Source of the DNA: Alphaproteobacteria bacterium | Lineage (GTDB): Bacteria; Pseudomonadota; Alphaproteobacteria; M2410 | Length of the DNA: 11,504 bases | Direction of reading: 5' to 3' | Assembly: GCA_021774955.1 (NCBI GenBank) | Contig: JAJFIN010000275.1 | Coordinates: 1 to 11,504, forward strand | Shown: positions 7,778 to 11,504 of the stretch, in pieces | Numbering within the stretch: the stretch's first letter is position 1 | How the letters are laid out: the number at the start of each line of letters is the position of its first letter | Translations under genes and position numbers: made by a program | The notes under the pieces: model-generated | What the model saw: only the letters and a program-made list of their open reading frames with translations | What the model was told of the DNA's origin: nothing | Databases searched by the model: none

Positions 7778-8098
7778 GTGGCAAAGATTACGTATGTAGA
7801 ACACACCGGCGAGAAGCGGGAACTAGAAGTGGCCAATGGACTCACGGTAATGGAGGGGGCTGTCAATAATCTCGTACCGGGAATTGACGCTGATTGCGGC
7901 GGTGCTTGCGCCTGCGCCACCTGCCACGTTTATGTCGATGAAGCGTGGAAGGATAAAGTGGGCGAAGTTGGGGATATGGAAGAAACCATGCTCGATTTTG
8001 TCGAAGGACGCGAAGCCAACAGCCGCCTGTCCTGTCAAATCAAAATCACCGATGAATTAGATGGCCTCGTTGTGAAGACACCTGAAAGCCAGCACTAA
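7778..8098 (+). CDS. Adrenodoxin-type [2Fe-2S] ferredoxin
   Basis: The 106-residue protein is a vertebrate/adrenodoxin-type [2Fe-2S] ferredoxin of the FdVI/putidaredoxin group. Cluster ligands C40, C46, C49 and C86 have the spacing CX5CX2CX36C; C44 is an additional, commonly conserved cysteine in the CGGACACATCHVYV loop. The acidic stretch after the loop (DEAWKDK, then GEVGDMEE) is the usual docking surface for reductases. It carries one electron at a time from the reductase encoded just upstream to an acceptor such as a P450, a monooxygenase or the Fe-S assembly machinery. Which one cannot be told here. GTG start with good AGGAG. The gene ends 31 bases from the convergent divL stop, and I see no hairpin terminator in the gap. 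Alphaproteobacterial homologues are often housekeeping genes. Confidence 0.95.
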   Translation: MAKITYVEHTGEKRELEVANGLTVMEGAVNNLVPGIDADCGGACACATCHVYVDEAWKDKVGEVGDMEETMLDFVEGREANSRLSCQIKITDELDGLVVKTPESQH

Positions 8099-8129
8099 CG
8101 AAGTCGCCTTTAATAATTCACAAGACATT

Positions 8130-10796
8130 CTATTGGGCTGCGGCATCTCTTTGAGCTTGGTCGACGAGATGGCAGACAACCTTTGTACCAACGCCGGGCG
8201 TCGATTCAAGCGATACCCAGCCGCCATGCAGCTCGACGAAGCTTTTTACCAGAGAAAGCCCAAGCCCGGCGCCGCGTTTGCCTTCACCGCCACGGTTTTC
8301 AAATCGATCAAAAACAGTGGCTTGATATTTTGGTTCAATGCCTGAACCATTATCTTCAACCCATAGCGAGATTTGGCCTTGGTTTTTATCTGCACCAATG
8401 GTGACACTCCCGCCCGTTTCGGTAAAGCTCATACCATTAGTGATCAGGTTAAAGAGTATTTGCTTCACCCGGCGTTCATCCGCATAGATCGTGCCGACAT
8501 CCTTATCACAAGCAAGTTTGAGAGTGATATTCCGGTCGAGGGCCTTTTTCTGATTAAACGACATCGTGCTTTCAAGAATGGTATAGAGGTCAACTTCTTC
8601 GACTTCCAAGGCCATGCCACCGGCTTCAATCGTCGCAAGGTCGATAATGTCGTTGATCAGGTTCAGTAATTGCGCGGACGCCTCAAGAATGGAATCGGTA
8701 TATTCCAATTGTTTTTCGTTCAGCTCACCGAACAGCTTCTGGTTCAGCATTTGTGTGAAGCCATTGATACTGTTGAGTGGCGTGCGCAATTGATACGAAA
8801 CATGGTTCACGAATTCAGACTTGAGACGGTCGGCTGTCTCCAATGCTTCATTGCGCTCACGCAACGCCCGCTCAATCTGCATGGAATCGGTGACATCCAA
8901 AAAGCTCACCAATGTCGCCCCATCGGGAAGCGGCATGGATCCATAATTGAGGATCATTCCATCGGTCCGATCCATCTGGCTGTTGAAAGGTTTTCTTTCA
9001 TCAGCGCTTGATGTGATTTGCGCTTGCAGCTCAGCCCATTTTTCGGGGTCGCCCACGAGGTCAGAACACCATTCGGAGACTTGAGAAAAATGAGGTTCAG
9101 TGTTGAGTTTCTCGGCGCTGAGTTTCCACAAGTTTTCAAATGCGGCATTCCACAATTTGACACGTCCATCGCTGCCAAACACCCCAACCCCTTCGTGGAG
9201 ATTATCGAGCGTCGCGCGTTGAACGCTCATATGTTGATTGATATTGCTTTCAAGCGTGATGAGGTCGGTCACATCTTCGTAGAGATAGATCAAACCACCG
9301 AACGGATGAGGCTGCATAATAACACGCAGAGTGCGGCCATCAGGCAGGTGCCACATTTCGTCTTTCTGATCGATTAGGTTTGAATAGAGATCAAGCCGTT
9401 GGCGTTTCCATGCCGGAAAATCTGCTTGCTCTGGCAGCCGTCGTTGCTCGCGCAGGCGCTCTAACAATTCTCCATCACTCGGCTGACCATCAAGCCATTC
9501 AGAATCAAGCCGCCAAAGTTTATCAAAAGCATTGTTGTGAAAGATCAGCCGTTTGTCGGGACCAAATATCGCCACAGCATTAGCAAGCGTATTCAGCGTT
9601 TGGGCATGGGCATCGATATGACGTTGAAGGACGTTTTCTGCTTCGTCTAAATCCGTTGCGTCGAGCGCCACACCAACAGTGCCATCAGATAGGGGCATTT
9701 CGAACAAATCGAGGGCGCGGCGTTGGCCATCAATCACGACATAGCGCCGGTCGGCAGCAAAATCGATTTCCTCGGCCGCCTTGCGGGCCAAGGACTGGCC
9801 GCCGTGATCAAGCTCAACCGTGCTCTCTATGACGGTTTGCGCAGATGCTTCTTCAACGGCTCTGACATAAGCGCGATTGACCCATTGAAGTTTGAGGTAA
9901 CGGTCGCGCCGCCAAACCGGGAAGGGGGCTGCATCAAGGAGTTCGACAAACGTATTACGTTCTTCTTCGGCTTTTTCTAGGCGACCGGCGAGGACGCGTG
10001 TGTTTTCGTCTTCTTGTGTAACATCGCGAATCCAGACAACCGCTTTGCCACCAGCCGTGCGGCCTTCGAAGTGAAAAGTTTTGTTGTCGAGGCTTTCGAC
10101 CATCAGTGAGAATGCCTCACCTTCCATCTTCAGATCTTGAATGGCCGCAACCAGACGGGATTTGTCTTGGCGTTTAAGACCGGTAAGGAACAAATCAAAT
10201 ACAGTAATTTCACCACTATTGAGCCCGCCACCGCCACTTTCGATGGAGCCTACGGCCCCAAGAATGCTTCCAAGTGCCTTTGGGCTGCCCAGGATGTGTG
10301 GTTTCCCCAGGGGGATAAAAGCTTGGGCGTCTTGCGGCTCATTGGCGGCCACCAATCGCGGCGCTTCTGCAGACGCATCTGGTTCGTTTTCAGTGAGCGC
10401 GGTTCCCAGGGCTTCTTCGTCGAGACGTTCCGCATCCCACACCAAGACCACAGTAGGTTCTGCCGCCAGAATCGATTCAACCCAATATAGTTTGCCTTCT
10501 GAGTGATTGAGGCGTTGTCGCAATCGAGCCAGCGTTTTGCGCTCGGTCAGCATGTTTTGAACAACGAACGCCGTGACCCCAACGGCGAAAGAAACCGCGG
10601 CAATCGCAATCACGGCGTTGATGACGTAGTAAAGCGTTGTACCGGCTTCGATTTCTGCCGCATGAGCGAAAGGAGTAAGGCTCAGCCAGCCTGCTACCAC
10701 ACCGAAATAAATTGAAAGTTTGTTGCCCCATCTATTTCGAAAGGGAAAATGATTGGTCGTTGAGAGTTGATTAGCCAAAGGCCCCAGCCACTTCAT
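8130..10796 (-). CDS. divL: DivL-type multi-PAS histidine kinase homologue with tyrosine in the H-box
   Basis: This 888-residue membrane-anchored sensor has two hydrophobic stretches at about 26-47 (ending AHAA, signal-peptide-like) and 54-80, then about four PAS-like regions (roughly 100-260, 280-385, 398-515, 525-640), a DHp helix pair (655-725) and an HATPase domain (765-880). The phosphoacceptor histidine is absent: the H-box reads VSYQLRTPL with Y668. In Caulobacter DivL (769 residues) the tyrosine is Y550; here it lies 220 residues from the C-terminus against 219 there. The ATP site keeps N787, the G1 box DNGSGI at 815-820 and the G2 box GAGLGL at 842-847. Known role: DivL activates the CckA kinase and is bound by phosphorylated DivK, controlling CtrA and asymmetric division; autokinase activity is not needed. 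Gene order with ahcY and tsaE agrees with divL. ATG at 10796 has a weak GGGCGG ribosome site. Confidence 0.9.
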   Translation of the reverse strand: MKWLGPLANQLSTTNHFPFRNRWGNKLSIYFGVVAGWLSLTPFAHAAEIEAGTTLYYVINAVIAIAAVSFAVGVTAFVVQNMLTERKTLARLRQRLNHSEGKLYWVESILAAEPTVVLVWDAERLDEEALGTALTENEPDASAEAPRLVAANEPQDAQAFIPLGKPHILGSPKALGSILGAVGSIESGGGGLNSGEITVFDLFLTGLKRQDKSRLVAAIQDLKMEGEAFSLMVESLDNKTFHFEGRTAGGKAVVWIRDVTQEDENTRVLAGRLEKAEEERNTFVELLDAAPFPVWRRDRYLKLQWVNRAYVRAVEEASAQTVIESTVELDHGGQSLARKAAEEIDFAADRRYVVIDGQRRALDLFEMPLSDGTVGVALDATDLDEAENVLQRHIDAHAQTLNTLANAVAIFGPDKRLIFHNNAFDKLWRLDSEWLDGQPSDGELLERLREQRRLPEQADFPAWKRQRLDLYSNLIDQKDEMWHLPDGRTLRVIMQPHPFGGLIYLYEDVTDLITLESNINQHMSVQRATLDNLHEGVGVFGSDGRVKLWNAAFENLWKLSAEKLNTEPHFSQVSEWCSDLVGDPEKWAELQAQITSSADERKPFNSQMDRTDGMILNYGSMPLPDGATLVSFLDVTDSMQIERALRERNEALETADRLKSEFVNHVSYQLRTPLNSINGFTQMLNQKLFGELNEKQLEYTDSILEASAQLLNLINDIIDLATIEAGGMALEVEEVDLYTILESTMSFNQKKALDRNITLKLACDKDVGTIYADERRVKQILFNLITNGMSFTETGGSVTIGADKNQGQISLWVEDNGSGIEPKYQATVFDRFENRGGEGKRGAGLGLSLVKSFVELHGGWVSLESTPGVGTKVVCHLVDQAQRDAAAQ

Positions 10797-10821
10797 TTGC
10801 CGCCCATGGGCGTTGTCTCAT

Positions 10822-10835
10822 TTCGCAAAAGCGAA
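10822..10835. repeat. Short perfect inverted repeat in the divL leader
   Basis: TTCGC, four bases, GCGAA forms a perfect five-pair stem with a four-base loop, 26 bases before the divL start codon. A GANTC site (GAATC, 10833-10837) overlaps the right arm. It could be a leader hairpin or a repressor half-operator pair; the length is small enough that chance cannot be excluded. Confidence 0.4.
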
Positions 10836-10885
10836 TCAGAGCGTTTAGTCTGCCTCGAACGGCGACATCTTTCACGTAGTTTTCC

Positions 10886-10914
10886 ATAACAAATGAAAAA
10901 AATGAGGCGCTCAA
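10886..10914 (-). promoter_or_regulatory. Candidate divL promoter (-35/-10)
   Basis: On the minus strand TTGAGC (10914-10909) and TGTTAT (10891-10886) are separated by exactly 17 bases, four of six matches each to the sigma70 consensus, with an A/T-rich spacer. Transcription would start near 10879, leaving a leader of about 83 nt. The -35 hexamer shares TTGA with the CtrA-like box, the arrangement seen in CtrA-controlled promoters of Caulobacter. Pattern only; no experimental support. Confidence 0.35.
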
Positions 10915-10925
10915 GCTTAGCTTAA
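10911..10925. promoter_or_regulatory. CtrA-like binding box upstream of divL
   Basis: TCAA, seven bases, TTAA (on the other strand TTAA-N7-TTGA) differs by one base from the CtrA consensus TTAA-N7-TTAA. It contains the perfect dyad AAGCT-T-AGCTT at 10913-10923. Its position over the candidate -35 of divL, a gene acting in the CtrA circuit, makes it more credible than the motif alone, which is short enough to occur by chance. Confidence 0.35.
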
Positions 10926-11037
10926 ACACCCCACCTTCATTCATCATATTCTTTACAGCGCTTCGCCCGCGTCGCCAAGCGGAACTTCAACACTGCACAG
11001 CGTTTATGCACCGATAAAGATGCTCGCTCTCAATGCC

Positions 11038-11504
11038 TTAGTAGCGATAGTGCTCTGGCTTGTAAGGACCATCTGGCGACACCCCGATATAGCTTGCCTG
11101 ATCGTCAGTCAAACGGGTAAGGCTCGCACCCAATTGGCCCAAATGAAGCTCTGCAACTTTTTCATCAAGATGTTTCGGCAAGACATAGACCTGACGGCCA
11201 TAATTCGCGTGGTTTTTCCACAACTCAATCTGAGCCAATACTTGGTTGGTGAAAGAGGCGCTCATGACAAAGCTTGGATGTCCCGTGCCGCAACCAAGAT
11301 TGACTAAGCGACCCTCGGCCAAAACAATGAGCCGCCTGCCATTGGGAAAGACCACTTCATCAACTTGTGGTTTTACATTTTCCCAAGGATAATTGCGCAA
11401 TGCCGCGATTTGAATTTCAGAATCGAAATGACCGATATTGCAAACAATCGCCCGGTCTTTCATTTCCCGCATATGATCAATCGTGATGATGTCTTTGTTG
11501 CCGG
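11038..11504 (-). CDS. ahcY: AhcY, S-adenosylhomocysteine hydrolase (C-terminal part; runs off right edge)
   Basis: This is the last 154 or so residues of adenosylhomocysteinase (alphaproteobacterial forms are about 465), which splits S-adenosylhomocysteine to adenosine and homocysteine in the methyl cycle. Visible motifs are GNKDIIT at the edge and CNIGHFDSEI (NAD and active-site region), LAEGRLVNLG followed by TGHPSFVMS, and the C-terminal YKPEHYRY, whose lysine and tyrosine reach into the NAD site of the neighbouring subunit of the tetramer. The segment reading GCGTGHPS has glycine where GCATGHPS or GNATGHPS is common. The frame is open through position 11504, so the first ATG seen (11472) is internal, not the start. 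It is transcribed toward divL with a 241-base gap; cotranscription is possible because no terminator is evident. Confidence 0.95.
   Translation of the reverse strand, partial: GNKDIITIDHMREMKDRAIVCNIGHFDSEIQIAALRNYPWENVKPQVDEVVFPNGRRLIVLAEGRLVNLGCGTGHPSFVMSASFTNQVLAQIELWKNHANYGRQVYVLPKHLDEKVAELHLGQLGASLTRLTDDQASYIGVSPDGPYKPEHYRY

Larger units (their letters stand above)
10797..11037. other. 241-bp intergenic region between ahcY and divL
   Basis: I find no credible gene in this gap. It holds the candidate divL promoter, a CtrA-like box, a hairpin and one GANTC site (10833-10837), each described separately or under its neighbour. I looked for a rho-independent terminator after the ahcY stop and found none: GC-rich stretches near 10970 form only four-pair stems and have no following T run on the minus strand. 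The run of T residues at 10897-10903 (minus strand) has no stable stem directly before it. Confidence 0.6.

Noticed and set aside
6508..8098. Ferredoxin pair as part of a mobile element
   Set aside because: No terminal repeats, integrase, transposase, tRNA target or obvious composition change flank it. It may be an insertion in evolutionary terms, but no mobility signal is visible.
8099..8129. Bidirectional terminator between the convergent ferredoxin gene and divL
   Set aside because: The 31 bases contain no inverted repeat of useful length, so no terminator can be supported.
10913..10923. AAGCT-T-AGCTT dyad followed on the minus strand by a T run, as an ahcY terminator
   Set aside because: The one-base loop cannot form a proper hairpin, the stem is short and A/T-rich, and the T run begins about nine bases past the stem. 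It is better explained as part of the CtrA-like box.

Overview
The window comes from an alphaproteobacterial chromosome. Three things point there: a DivL-type pseudokinase with tyrosine in place of the H-box histidine, an alphaproteobacterial-type AddB/AddA pair, and the gene order ahcY - divL - tsaE - amgK - murU - addB - addA, which I recall from Rhizobiales and relatives (recalled, not checked here). Base composition is moderate and looks uniform by eye. There are no insertion sequences, tRNA or rRNA genes, CRISPR arrays or prophage genes. I cannot name the genus.

Layout. Positions 1-6376 hold a tightly packed minus-strand operon, in transcription order tsaE, amgK, murU, addB, addA; addA runs off the left edge. 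Every junction overlaps (17, 11, 14 and 4 nt), so the five genes are very probably cotranscribed and translationally coupled. They join tRNA t6A modification (TsaE), peptidoglycan recycling (MurNAc/GlcNAc kinase AmgK and MurNAc-1-P uridylyltransferase MurU) and double-strand break repair (AddAB helicase-nuclease). A short divergent region (6377-6507) separates them from a two-gene plus-strand operon at 6508-8098, an NADH-type ferredoxin reductase and an adrenodoxin-type [2Fe-2S] ferredoxin, which together form an electron-transfer chain. That pair converges with divL (8130-10796, minus). A 241-bp gap upstream of divL carries a candidate promoter overlapped by a CtrA-like box, and beyond it lies the 3' end of ahcY (S-adenosylhomocysteine hydrolase) at the right edge.

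How the genes work together. divL acts at the top of the CckA-ChpT-CtrA cell-cycle phosphorelay in alphaproteobacteria, and a CtrA-like site in its own upstream region would suggest feedback. The ferredoxin pair sits inside an otherwise one-directional conserved block and looks like an insertion or a lineage-specific rearrangement. No oxygenase or P450 partner for it is visible here. The most noteworthy points are the catalytically unorthodox DivL, the ferredoxin module interrupting the block, and the split, overlapping tsaE/amgK pair that is a single fused gene in some relatives.
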